A stretch of DNA of 23,651 nucleotides from CAVTWS01 sp964390555 (GTDB lineage: Bacteria; Actinomycetota; Acidimicrobiia; Acidimicrobiales; SHLQ01), in assembly GCA_964390555.1 (NCBI GenBank), contig CAYMJU010000186.1:1-23651 (forward strand). The letters run 5' to 3'. The notes below the pieces were generated by a model, which was given only the letters and a program-made list of their open reading frames with translations, had not been told where the DNA came from and made no database searches. The position numbers were made by a program, and so were the translations under genes. Below, in pieces: positions 1-6,794 of this stretch. Each line of letters opens with the position of its first letter. Within the stretch, counting starts at the first letter, position 1.

Positions 1-195
1 CACATCGGGTCGCTTGAACACCTCATCGACGAGGGCCCGGCTGCTGACGATCACCGTTCCGCCGAAGCTCATCGCCCCCTCGGCGACGAGTGCGTGGTTG
101 CCCGGCTGCGGCGCGACGGTGCTGGCGTCGGTGTGAGGGAGGTTGACAAAGTCCACCTTGGCGATCGGAGCATCGGCCCGCGTTTGTTTGGTCAT
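1..195 (-). CDS. Probable cytochrome P450, N-terminal part (runs off window)
   Basis: The minus strand is open from an ATG at 195-193 to the window edge, giving 65 residues that begin MTKQTRADAPIAKVDF. The segment with MSFGGTVIVSSR followed by ALVDEVFKRPDV resembles the early beta-sheet and helix-B region of bacterial P450s, where a strand ending in (V/T)SR is followed by an xDVxxVxxxPxxF helix. The heme-binding part would lie outside the window, so the family call rests on this short similarity alone. The ATG overlaps the TGA of the upstream amidohydrolase fragment (ATGA), which implies translational coupling within a TetR-led unit. If it is a P450 it would oxidise a small hydrophobic substrate with electrons from ferredoxin. 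Confidence 0.5.
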   Translation of the reverse strand, partial: MTKQTRADAPIAKVDFVNLPHTDASTVAPQPGNHALVAEGAMSFGGTVIVSSRALVDEVFKRPDV

Positions 196-410
196 GACGC
201 GACCCCAAGTAGCCGGGCCAGGTTCCCACCCATGACGAGCCGTTGCTGATCGAGCGGGAGAGATTCGATGTCCTCGGAGAAGGCGAGGGGATCGCGCATT
301 CCCTCGGGGTGCGGGGAGTCGGAGCCCCACATCGAGTTCTCCACGCCGAGCAGGTCGATCAGCTCGAGCGGGTTGCGCTCCTGGCGCGGGTAGAGCCTGT
401 CCGTGGTCAT
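192..410 (-). pseudogene. Orphan C-terminal fragment of an amidohydrolase_2 protein
   Basis: This 72-residue frame contains MWGSDSPHPEG near residue 33 and ends GGNLARLLGVAS. Those are the last metal-site motif (SDxPHPEG) and closing helix of the amidohydrolase_2 superfamily, whose members usually exceed 300 residues. All upstream barrel strands, including the N-terminal DxH metal ligands, are missing: the sequence before it is the 3' end of the TetR gene, 58 bp away. A GGGAGG motif lies 8 nt before the ATG, so the fragment may still be translated. Its stop overlaps the start of the next gene as ATGA. It cannot be a complete amidohydrolase. It is either a decaying remnant or a retained small protein that couples translation of the gene behind it. 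Confidence 0.65.
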
Positions 411-468
411 GCCTGCGACCTCCCAAACTGGACACGTGTTCACAAATTGCCACGTCGGGCCCAGCGCG

Positions 469-1128
469 TCAAGGCAGCGGACGACTGCGGAACTGATCTA
501 CCACGAGCCCGAAACGGGATCGCAGCACTCGATCGAGCGACTGGCCCTCGGTGCGTCCCGAGGCCCACGACTCGATGGCGTCCATCGTGATGGCGCCGAG
601 CACCTCACCGAGCTCGGCCGCGTCGACAGTGGCCATCACCTCCGCCCGGTCACGAGCCTCGGTCAGCACGACGCGCAACATGTCGGCGAATCGCTCCGGG
701 TTGTCCTCGGAACCGGCTGGCGGCGCATCTGGAGTTCGGATCCGCCAGCTGCGGATGACCAACGTGGCGAGCGCTTTCGGGCCGACCTCCATCCGGCGGA
801 CGACCCCCCGGATCAACGTGTCCAACGCCACGTCGAGCGGTTGGTCCGCCACGGTGACCAGGTCGGCCGCGACCCCCTCCCCGGTGGCCCGTGCCAAGCC
901 CCGAAGGAGGTGCTCCTTGCTCTCGAAGTGCAGGTAGAAGGTCGTCCGCCCGAGGCCCGCGGCGGAGCAGATGTCCTCCACCGTCACCGTGTCGAACCCA
1001 CGCTCGCTCCACAGGCGCCCGGCCGTGCGGATCAGGTCCCGGCGGGTCTGGGTTGCTCGGTCCTGTCGCGTGAGCGTGCGCCCGCGCGGAGCTGGTCCCC
1101 GCAGTCCCTCGTCAAGGCTGGCACACAC
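469..1128 (-). CDS. TetR/AcrR family transcriptional regulator
   Basis: This 219-residue protein has the TetR DNA-binding domain at about residues 24-72: TRRDLIRTAGRLWSERGFD leads into TVEDICSAAGLGRTTFYLHF, the typical helix-turn-helix followed by the FYxHFxSKExL signature. The C-terminal 140 residues form the variable ligand-binding and dimerisation region. The chosen start is GTG at 1128, with an AAGGA motif about six bases upstream; about 20 poorly conserved residues precede the domain, so a later start is possible. It lies upstream of the amidohydrolase fragment and the P450-like gene on the same strand and diverges from the flavin monooxygenase-like gene. It therefore probably represses one or both transcription units in response to a small hydrophobic molecule, which is inference. 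Confidence 0.9.
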   Translation of the reverse strand: MCASLDEGLRGPAPRGRTLTRQDRATQTRRDLIRTAGRLWSERGFDTVTVEDICSAAGLGRTTFYLHFESKEHLLRGLARATGEGVAADLVTVADQPLDVALDTLIRGVVRRMEVGPKALATLVIRSWRIRTPDAPPAGSEDNPERFADMLRVVLTEARDRAEVMATVDAAELGEVLGAITMDAIESWASGRTEGQSLDRVLRSRFGLVVDQFRSRPLP

Positions 1129-1257
1129 CGGGGTTCCTTCGGGTCACCTGCTGTTCCACCAAGGGCCGGCGGCCGTTCGTGCATGTCGAACGTTCCCGAT
1201 CCCTCGCAAACCGCCGTCCGCCGCCCACGACCGTGCTTCTCGTGCTGCCACCATGTG

Positions 1258-1305
1258 CCGTTACCTTGACGTGTGATGCAAGTTCGCTGCTCGTCAACGT
1301 ATCGG
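1258..1305. promoter_or_regulatory. Imperfect inverted repeat, candidate TetR operator
   Basis: The left arm CCGTTACCTTGACG (1258-1271) and right arm CGTCAACGTATCGG (1292-1305) are inverted copies matching at 12 of 14 positions, with a 20-bp spacer. Arm centres are about 34 bp apart, roughly three helical turns. The position in the divergent tetR region suggests regulatory binding. The spacer is longer than in classical TetR operators, so it could be two separate sites or chance. Confidence 0.35.
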
Positions 1306-1426
1306 TTCGCTGAACACCTGTCCACGATCGGCCGTGCCGACACCCCTTCCCGGCGGTTGGACAGACCGCCCCGGCTGCCCGGCGGCTCCGGTGACGTCTC
1401 CTCGCATCCCGTCGATCGCTTGGGGC

Positions 1427-1432
1427 TACGCT
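1427..1432 (+). promoter_or_regulatory. -10-like box TACGCT, probable leaderless promoter
   Basis: TACGCT fits the actinobacterial TAnnnT -10 pattern and ends 8 nt before the ATG at 1441, so transcription would begin at or next to the start codon. No ribosome-binding site is visible, which agrees with a leaderless mRNA. I see no good -35 box. Confidence 0.4.
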
Positions 1433-1440
1433 CCGCGGCG

Positions 1441-2847
1441 ATGCGCTCGTTGGAGACCGACTACCTCGTCGTGGGTGCGGGTGCGATGGGCATGGCCTTC
1501 GCTGACAGCCTGATCGACCATGCCGACGTGCATGTCACTCTCGTCGACCGTCGCCATGGGGCTGGCGGGCATTGGCAGGACGCGTATCCGTTCGTCCAGC
1601 TTCATCAGGCGTCGTCGTTCTACGGCGTCGCGTCGACGATGCTCGGTACCGGCGCTGTGCAGCAGCAAGGTCCGGAGTCGAATCTCCATGAGCGGGCGCG
1701 ACGGTCGGAGATCCAGAACTACTACGACGACATCCTGCATCGCCGCTTCGTCGATTCGGGCCGCGTCACCTTCCTCGGAGGCAGCGAGTACCGCACCGAC
1801 GGCACCGCCCACCTCGTCACGTCCCGGGTGTCGGGCGAGGCCACGCGAGTCGACGTGCGACGCCGCGTGGTCGACGCTGCCTACCTGTCGCCAACGATCC
1901 CCGCGACGACACCCCCGCCGTTCGCAGTCGCTGACTCCGTTCGCGTCGTCGCCGTCAACGAGCTCGCCACGCTGTCCGAGGCGCCGGGCAACTACGTGAT
2001 CGTCGGATCTGGAAAGACGGCGACGGACGCGATCGTGTGGTTGTTGGCGAACGGTGTGCTGCCGGATCGGATCGTGTGGGTGCGGCCGCGTGAGCCCTGG
2101 ATGCTCAATCGCGCTGTGGTCCAGCCCGACCCCGCGGTGGCCTTCCAACTGGCTGCGGACACCATGGCTGCGGCCGCCGGCGCCGAATCGCTCGTGGATC
2201 TGTTCCTGCGCCTCGAGGCTTCCGGCGTGATGCTTCGGATAGATACCGACATCGTTCCCACGATGGCCAAGACGCCCACGCTCGGCCTCTGGGAGCTCGA
2301 CCTACTCCGCACCGTCGAGAACGTCATCCGCCTCGGACACATCAAGCACGTGGCGGCGGGTGAGATCGTCCTCGACGACGGGATCGTTCCCCTGGCGCCG
2401 CGCTCGCTCGTGGTGCACTGCGCCGCGTCCGGTCTGCAGTACCCACCTCTGGTTCCTCTCTGGAGTCCGGACAAGATCCGGCTTCAGACGATCCGCGCCG
2501 GCTTCCCATGCTTCAACGCCGCGCTTGCCGGCTACGTAGAAGCGACCCGCGACGACGACCGGGAACGCAACCGGCTGTGTCCGCCCAACACCCTCCCCGA
2601 CAACCCGGCCAACTGGGCGCAGATGCAGTTTCGGGGAACCCTGGCGACCCGCGCGTTTGGTTCTGAGCCGGACATCGCCGCCTGGGCCAACGGCTGCGCC
2701 CTCAACCCAGCGCGACTCCAACCATCCCAACGCGATGAACCAGCGGTGCAAGCCGCTGTCGCACGTCTGGCTGACGTCGCCGAGCACGGCCTCACTCGGA
2801 TGGCCGAGCTTGCCGATGAGCCGCTGACGAGCGTCGACCGGGCCTGA
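1441..2847 (+). CDS. FAD/NAD(P)-dependent oxidoreductase, flavin monooxygenase-like
   Basis: The 468-residue protein opens with an FAD-binding Rossmann fold, VVGAGAMG at residues 10-17, followed by LVDRRHGAGGHWQDAYPF, where GGxW is typical of flavin-containing and Baeyer-Villiger-type monooxygenases. A second dinucleotide fold, VIVGSGKTATDA, has its glycines at about 189-191 and would bind NADPH. The substrate and exact reaction cannot be read from sequence. I chose the ATG at 1441 because the family motif follows within ten residues, a TACGCT box sits 8 nt upstream, and the longer frame from 1273 adds 56 residues of low-complexity sequence. The gene diverges from the TetR gene and its stop overlaps the methyltransferase remnant, so it was probably the first gene of a two-gene operon. 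Confidence 0.82.
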   Translation: MRSLETDYLVVGAGAMGMAFADSLIDHADVHVTLVDRRHGAGGHWQDAYPFVQLHQASSFYGVASTMLGTGAVQQQGPESNLHERARRSEIQNYYDDILHRRFVDSGRVTFLGGSEYRTDGTAHLVTSRVSGEATRVDVRRRVVDAAYLSPTIPATTPPPFAVADSVRVVAVNELATLSEAPGNYVIVGSGKTATDAIVWLLANGVLPDRIVWVRPREPWMLNRAVVQPDPAVAFQLAADTMAAAAGAESLVDLFLRLEASGVMLRIDTDIVPTMAKTPTLGLWELDLLRTVENVIRLGHIKHVAAGEIVLDDGIVPLAPRSLVVHCAASGLQYPPLVPLWSPDKIRLQTIRAGFPCFNAALAGYVEATRDDDRERNRLCPPNTLPDNPANWAQMQFRGTLATRAFGSEPDIAAWANGCALNPARLQPSQRDEPAVQAAVARLADVAEHGLTRMAELADEPLTSVDRA

Positions 2848-3185
2848 GCGCGAACCAACTCGAAGGACATTTCGGTGCAGTCGCACGTTGGCTAACGCGG
2901 GAAGCGATGGTGACGGGCTCGGTTCCCGGGTGGCTGCTCGACGAGCGCGCAAACGCCGGTCGCGAGAACCTCGACACTGAGCACGTCGGTCGCTGCGACT
3001 CGAAGATGGACGCCGACGCTGCGGCCGAGGTGGCCCTACTGAAGACGCTCGGGATGAACGATCATGCGATCGTGATCGAGTTCGGCGCGGGCACGGGCCA
3101 GTTCACGTTGCAAGCCGCCCCCCATTGCGAAGGTGCCGATTACCGCGACGACGTCGATGCTAGGTATGTGCTCCGACGCACATAG
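2844..3185 (+). pseudogene. Truncated class I SAM-dependent methyltransferase
   Basis: The frame reads SANQLEGHFGAVARWL after codon 2844 and reaches a clear SAM-binding motif I, VIEFGAGTGQFTL, followed by APHC. After that the reading becomes non-family sequence and stops at 3185, about 110 residues in, where complete enzymes have 200-270; motifs II-IV are absent. The similarity-like reading extends upstream of the only ATG (2907) to a CTG at 2844-2846 that overlaps the TGA of the preceding gene as CTGA. This looks like an ancestral ATGA coupling whose start codon mutated. The same A-to-C change is silent in the upstream gene (GCA to GCC, Ala). It is most likely non-functional. Confidence 0.65.
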
Positions 3186-3236
3186 GTTCGCGACACCGGC
3201 CAGCACGCTCATTGGCCGAGACCGAACGGAGTTGGC

Positions 3237-4784
3237 GTGATCGACCGATCAGTTCAGCACCGACCACGTCCACGATCGTGGCTCGCCGTCGCTTCCAGCG
3301 TGGTCGCGGTGGCCATGATGGCTTTGGGATGCAGCGATGACGACGGTGCCGAGGGCAGCGCTGATTCGACGTCAACCGTCGCCACGCCCTCAAGCGAGAC
3401 CGCAGCTGACGCCACGACCACCGTCGCCGAGACCACCACGACGATTGCGCCGGCGCGAGCGGCCGTCGACCTGTCTGGGGTGGCGGTCGAACCGATTGGC
3501 GGCGTCGGCAACGGCGTCGTGTCCACGAGCGCGGGCGACCAGCTCGACGAGCTCGGCTACACCGAGACCGAGTACTACGTATCGGGCGAAGCGAACACCT
3601 ACAGCGGTGCGGCGACCGGACCCGCGACCGTGGCGACCGAGGGCACGCCCTATGTCACCCGGATCATCGTGCGCATGCCCGCCGACGCCGATCGATTCTC
3701 GGGCCGGGTCCTCGTCGAGCCGTTCAACACGAGCGGAGTCAGGGACAACGACGTCGTCTGGAAGATGGTCGCGTTCGTGCTCGCCGAGCAGGGAGACGCC
3801 TGGGTGGGTGTGACCGAGCGGGTCTCGGCGGTACCGCCGCTCCTGGAGTTCGATCCCGAGCGCTACGCCCGATTGAGCGTTCCGTCGAACGGGGTGGCGT
3901 GGGACATCCTCACCCACGTCGGCGGCCTGTTGAAGGAGAACAGCCCGAGCAGCCCGCTCGCCGGCCTCGGCGTGGAGCAGCTCTACATGGCGGGCTACTC
4001 GCAGAGCGGTGTCGAGCTCGTCACCTACCTGAGCGCCTTTCACGACGGTGCCCGGATGGACGACGGGAGCGGCATCTACGACGGGTATCTCCCGATGGGT
4101 CGATCCGGTTCGGTGACGCCACTCGACTCGGGCACCGACGTCGTGCCCCGGTTCGAGCACCTCCCGGTCGGGTCCGTCGACGTCCCAGTCGTCAACGTCG
4201 AGACCCAGAGCGACGTCGAGGGGTTCGACCGCGGCTATGTCAACCCCAGCGGGGCCGAGGTCCGTCGCGCCGACAGCGACGAGCCCGGCGACCTCTACCG
4301 GCTGTACGAGATCGCCGGAGCGCCGCACGCACCGAGGAGCGATACGTGTGAGGGCGGCGGCAGCACCTTCCCGACGACGGCGTTCGCCCGAGCGGCCTTC
4401 GTGCGGCTGATCGACTGGGCCGAGACCGGTACCGCTCCACCGCGATCCGATCGCATCGAGATGGAGTCGATCGGCACGGTGTCGGCGCCGCGCAACGACG
4501 AGCACGTCAACGCGCTCGGCGGAGTGCGCTCGCCGTGGGTCGACGTTCCCGTCTCGTCGTTCGCGGTCCATGCGCCCGAAGGGCCGATCTGCGCGCTCAT
4601 CGGCGTCGAGACTCCGCTCGACCCGGTGACCATCTCGTCGCTCTACCCGAGCGAGGAGGACTACCTCGACCGGTTCACAGCGTCGCTCGACGCCACGATC
4701 GCGGCCGGCTACCTCCTCGAGCTCGACCGCGAGGCCCTTCTGGCCGACGCCCGAGTCCAGGCCGCGACCCGTTTTCCGGGGTGA
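3237..4784 (+). CDS. Secreted lipoprotein with alpha/beta-hydrolase domain (Abhydrolase_10-like)
   Basis: This 515-residue protein starts at GTG 3237, with a GGAG motif five bases upstream. The N-terminus is a lipoprotein signal: basic residues, a hydrophobic stretch from about 15 to 29, and a lipobox MALGC with Cys32. A Ser/Thr/Ala/Asp-rich linker to about residue 75 follows, as is common for actinobacterial surface lipoproteins. The rest resembles the alpha/beta-hydrolase-domain family, with YMAGYSQSG at 251-258 as nucleophile elbow (probable nucleophile Ser255) and a likely late His in GAPHAPRS. It would act outside the membrane on an ester or amide substrate that cannot be named from sequence. 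It follows the truncated methyltransferase by 51 bp and appears to be a separate unit. Confidence 0.8.
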   Translation: MIDRSVQHRPRPRSWLAVASSVVAVAMMALGCSDDDGAEGSADSTSTVATPSSETAADATTTVAETTTTIAPARAAVDLSGVAVEPIGGVGNGVVSTSAGDQLDELGYTETEYYVSGEANTYSGAATGPATVATEGTPYVTRIIVRMPADADRFSGRVLVEPFNTSGVRDNDVVWKMVAFVLAEQGDAWVGVTERVSAVPPLLEFDPERYARLSVPSNGVAWDILTHVGGLLKENSPSSPLAGLGVEQLYMAGYSQSGVELVTYLSAFHDGARMDDGSGIYDGYLPMGRSGSVTPLDSGTDVVPRFEHLPVGSVDVPVVNVETQSDVEGFDRGYVNPSGAEVRRADSDEPGDLYRLYEIAGAPHAPRSDTCEGGGSTFPTTAFARAAFVRLIDWAETGTAPPRSDRIEMESIGTVSAPRNDEHVNALGGVRSPWVDVPVSSFAVHAPEGPICALIGVETPLDPVTISSLYPSEEDYLDRFTASLDATIAAGYLLELDREALLADARVQAATRFPG

Positions 4785-4977
4785 TGTCCGTCATCGCCGA
4801 CGTGTTCAGCGAGGCCTGTGTCACGCCCTGGACCCGCGCGGCGAGCTCGTCGTCAAGCTGGGTTTCGCCCGGCTGACCGGACGCGATGATCGGACCGGGT
4901 GGACCCGAGGATGCCCGTGATGTTGCACCGGTAGCGTGAGCCTGTCGGGCATCGACGCCGCTCTCGCCTGCGATGGC

Positions 4978-5006
4978 TACGCTTCTCACAGTCCCTCCCG
5001 AGGAGG
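4978..5006 (+). promoter_or_regulatory. -10-like box and strong ribosome-binding site
   Basis: TACGCT at 4978-4983 fits TAnnnT, and AGGAGG at 5001-5006 is a full anti-Shine-Dalgarno match five bases before the ATG at 5012. The leader would be about 20 nt. The strong RBS fixes the start at 5012 rather than at the in-frame ATG at 4973. No -35 element is evident. Confidence 0.5.
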
Positions 5007-5011
5007 TATCC

Positions 5012-5608
5012 ATGACACGCAAGCTCGCCGCCGGCGGTTTGTTCGCCATGGCCGTGCTGGTGTTGGCATTCCCGTCGGCGGCCGCCGCCCAGGGAGAGCC
5101 GCCCAACGCGACTGGGCCCTGCCGAGCCAGCGCCACGCTGTCGAACGGGGTGGTGGTCAACCCCTACGAATCCTCCGGTGTCTATGAGATGCCGCTGTCG
5201 GGTTCGGCCTCGTACTCGGGCGCGGTGACCGCAGATGTCACCACACCTCGTGCGATCTCTGGCGAGGTGCGGATAATCACCCCGCCCGGGATCCCCGACA
5301 TCACCCTCACCGACGAATGGGTGTGGGACGACCCCGAGGCCGACGGCATCAGCTCCGACGGCGACGTCAGCTGGAATCTCCCGAAGTCGCTGCCCCGCGG
5401 CGTCGAGATGCTCGTCGACGGCTTCCACAGCGAGCCCGGCGTGCTGTGCGAGGGCTCGGTCATCGTGAAACTCGAGGGTGGGTTCCTCGACAGCCCCGTC
5501 AGCTACGTCGCCATCGGCGGGACCGTGGTGGGCGCGATAGGTCTCTTGCTGGCGATGTTCTCCAGCGGAGCATCCGTAACTCCGAACCCGATACCGGGAG
5601 GTCAATGA
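5012..5608 (+). CDS. Exported, C-terminally membrane-anchored protein of unknown function
   Basis: I do not recognise a family. The 198-residue product has a Sec signal peptide (MTRKLAAGG, then a hydrophobic core to about residue 20, likely cut after the alanine run near 23-26), an extracytoplasmic region with two cysteines (Cys37 and Cys146) that could pair, and a hydrophobic segment at 164-183 that should anchor the C-terminus. The middle is rich in beta-strand-forming and acidic residues, including DEWVWDDPEADG at 101-112. The topology suggests a cell-surface domain held by one C-terminal helix. The next gene starts two bases after the stop and encodes a small membrane protein, so the two are likely co-translated and may form a complex. 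Confidence 0.75.
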   Translation: MTRKLAAGGLFAMAVLVLAFPSAAAAQGEPPNATGPCRASATLSNGVVVNPYESSGVYEMPLSGSASYSGAVTADVTTPRAISGEVRIITPPGIPDITLTDEWVWDDPEADGISSDGDVSWNLPKSLPRGVEMLVDGFHSEPGVLCEGSVIVKLEGGFLDSPVSYVAIGGTVVGAIGLLLAMFSSGASVTPNPIPGGQ

Positions 5609-5609
5609 G

Positions 5610-5801
5610 ATGGCTGGATGGAAGATCGGTCATCCGATCATCGGCGCCGTGTTCGGGCTGATCCTCGGCATCTTCGTCACCCTCGACCTGACCTTGGCCG
5701 GAGTCGTCCGGCTCGACAGCTCGATGCTCTGGGTCCTCGCGCCGGTCGGGTTGGTCGGTGGCCTGCTCCTGGGTCTGTGGGCACCAATACGTCGACGCTG
5801 A
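5610..5801 (+). CDS. Small two-helix membrane protein
   Basis: A 63-residue protein with two hydrophobic segments, at about residues 9-31 and 39-59, joined by a short VRLDSS turn and ending in a basic IRRR tail. The positive-inside rule puts both termini in the cytoplasm. A GGGAGGT motif eight bases upstream serves as RBS inside the end of the previous gene, and only one base lies between that gene's TGA and this ATG. The tight coupling makes partnership with the anchored exported protein before it likely. No functional motif is visible. Confidence 0.7.
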   Translation: MAGWKIGHPIIGAVFGLILGIFVTLDLTLAGVVRLDSSMLWVLAPVGLVGGLLLGLWAPIRRR

Positions 5802-5847
5802 CCGCGATCGGCTGGGCGGGCTCGCGCCGACCGGCCATGATGGCGCG

Positions 5848-5973
5848 GTGATATTTGAGTTCGACGAGTTCGAGCTCGACGTAGCGCGCCTGGAGTTGCG
5901 CCGCGACGGGACTCGACAACACGTCGAGCCACAGGTGTTCGACGTGTTGGTCCACCTCGTCGCCACTCCATGA
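5848..5973 (+). pseudogene. Stub of an OmpR/CadC-type winged-helix (Trans_reg_C) protein
   Basis: From a GTG at 5848 the frame encodes 41 residues, FEFDEFELDVARLELRRDG and then HVEPQVFDVLVHLVAT. This is the typical first half of the Trans_reg_C winged-helix domain: the N-terminal beta-sheet, the LxxxxxRxG(x)nVxLxPqxFdlLxxL pattern and the first helix. It stops before the recognition helix and wing. A CATGAT box six bases before the GTG matches the leaderless promoter pattern of neighbouring genes, so the original gene probably had its promoter here. Its TGA overlaps the ATG of the next gene as ATGA. The stub cannot bind DNA as a normal wHTH but may act as a translated leader. Confidence 0.65.
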
Positions 5974-6644
5974 ACCGGCTGCGTCTCGTCCTCGCCACCT
6001 GTGTCACCGCGCTTGTCGGGGTCCTCGGCGCCTCACTAGCCCTCGTCTCCCAGGCCAGCGCCGCGCCGACCGTCGATGGTGTCGAGTGGCGCGAGTTGTA
6101 TCTCACGACTGGACTATCTCGAGACCAGATCGCGGGCGTGTGTCCGGTCGACGGCGCCTCACCGTGCGCGGGAGCCATAGCGGGCATAGATCTCGCCGGG
6201 TGGGTGTGGGGTAGCGCAGACCAGGTGCGCGGGCTACTCGACGACTACGCGCCCGAGCTCACCGCGGCGAATACCGTCGTCGGCGGCACCGGCGGCACCG
6301 GCGGCTTCGTAGGCGCCGTCGGCCTTCTCGGGGTGATGCGCTACACGACATACACCTCGCTCACGTACTTCTACAGCGAGTACACGTCGGGGTGGACAGC
6401 ATCGGTCGACACCACGGGCGTTCCGATCGTCGCCGGCGCTCAGTTCGAGACCGCTCTCACCGGTGGCACCTCGTCCGGCGCGATCGGCCTCTCCGCCGAA
6501 CCGGGATCGGCCAGCTCGACTCGCGGGGTGTGGCTCTGTCGCCCAACCGTCGTACCGCCGGTGCCCACATCGACGACGACCTCGATGGCGGTGCCGGAAA
6601 CGACTCCATCCTCGGACCGGTGCGCTCCTGGACCTAATACCTGA
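5970..6644 (+). CDS. Secreted protein of unknown function, paralogue lacking RTX tail
   Basis: The 224-residue product has a Sec signal peptide (residues 1-32, ending QASAA) and a mature domain nearly collinear with that of the protein encoded at 6795. Shared landmarks include RELY.TTGLS (41-50), VCP.DGA.PCAG (57-68, two cysteines), GWVW (77-80), DQVRGLLDDYAP (84-95), YTSGWTASVD (138-147) and RGVWL.RP (185-192). The motif order resembles a domain found in some exported PEP-CTERM-type proteins, but I would not name it. After the domain a short Pro/Thr linker ends at residue 224, whereas the paralogue continues into calcium-binding repeats. A lone RTX unit survives in another frame near the stop, so this copy appears truncated. 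The core domain looks intact and may still be secreted. Confidence 0.72.
   Translation: MNRLRLVLATCVTALVGVLGASLALVSQASAAPTVDGVEWRELYLTTGLSRDQIAGVCPVDGASPCAGAIAGIDLAGWVWGSADQVRGLLDDYAPELTAANTVVGGTGGTGGFVGAVGLLGVMRYTTYTSLTYFYSEYTSGWTASVDTTGVPIVAGAQFETALTGGTSSGAIGLSAEPGSASSTRGVWLCRPTVVPPVPTSTTTSMAVPETTPSSDRCAPGPNT
6584..6616 (+). other. Out-of-frame RTX repeat remnant
   Basis: Read in the frame shifted by two relative to the secreted-protein gene, these 33 bp encode DGGAGNDSILG, a good match to the RTX nonapeptide GGxGxDxxx. The in-frame product here is SMAVPETTPSS, which is not a repeat. It lies where the paralogue's RTX array follows its linker. The likely reading is that a frameshift or deletion removed the array from this copy. 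Confidence 0.55.
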
Positions 6645-6710
6645 GGCGCGCGGTGGCGGTTTTCAATGCGATCCACATCATGTCCATGCAATCCGCAAGG
6701 TCAGAAAAGG

Positions 6711-6728
6711 TTTGGTACTAGTACCAAA
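6711..6728. promoter_or_regulatory. Perfect 18-bp palindrome, candidate operator
   Basis: TTTGGTACTAGTACCAAA is identical to its reverse complement over all 18 bases, in a stretch far more AT-rich than its surroundings, 67 bp before the RTX-bearing gene. With no loop it is unlikely to be a terminator hairpin and has no T-run. It suits a dimeric regulator (MarR, GntR or LacI type by shape only). Confidence 0.6.
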
Positions 6729-6756
6729 GTACAAGTTGACAGTGTCCTAAAGTACA
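6726..6756 (+). promoter_or_regulatory. Direct repeats AAAGTACA with TTGACA box between
   Basis: AAAGTACA occurs at 6726-6733 and 6749-6756, a 23-bp period; the first copy shares bases with the right end of the palindrome. Between them TTGACA (6736-6741) is a perfect -35 consensus, but the hexamer at the right distance (TGATAG, 6759-6764) is a poor -10. The array may mix operator half-sites and a promoter for the gene at 6795. Confidence 0.4.
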
Positions 6757-6782
6757 GCTGATAGGCCGACCTCGACATGAAT

Positions 6783-6788
6783 TAGCTT
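6783..6788 (+). promoter_or_regulatory. -10-like box TAGCTT, probable leaderless promoter
   Basis: TAGCTT fits TAnnnT and ends six bases before the ATG at 6795, the same geometry as at the P450 gene at 7923. There is no convincing Shine-Dalgarno sequence. The palindrome upstream would then lie around -65 to -85. Confidence 0.4.
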
Positions 6789-6794
6789 GGCGGC

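Larger units (their letters stand above)
1129..1440. other. Divergent intergenic region between TetR and flavoprotein genes
   Basis: These 312 bp separate two divergent genes and contain no convincing coding sequence. An open frame does extend upstream of the flavoprotein to an ATG at 1273, but its Arg/Ser/Pro-rich translation shows no family similarity. What I do see is an imperfect long-arm inverted repeat at 1258-1305 and a -10-like box just before the flavoprotein ATG, both listed separately. It is the natural place for operators of the neighbouring TetR protein. Confidence 0.6.

Noticed and set aside
1273..1440. N-terminal extension of the flavoprotein from ATG 1273
   Set aside because: The 56 extra residues are low-complexity and the Rossmann motif begins right after 1441, as expected for the family.
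3390..4571. A 393-codon minus-strand frame opposite the hydrolase lipoprotein
   Set aside because: It has no recognisable domain, signal or RBS, while the plus strand has a lipobox and a nucleophile elbow.
6736..6764. TTGACA with TGATAG as the main promoter of the RTX gene
   Set aside because: The -10 match is poor. The TAGCTT box fits the pattern seen at other genes better, so I only list the TTGACA as possible.
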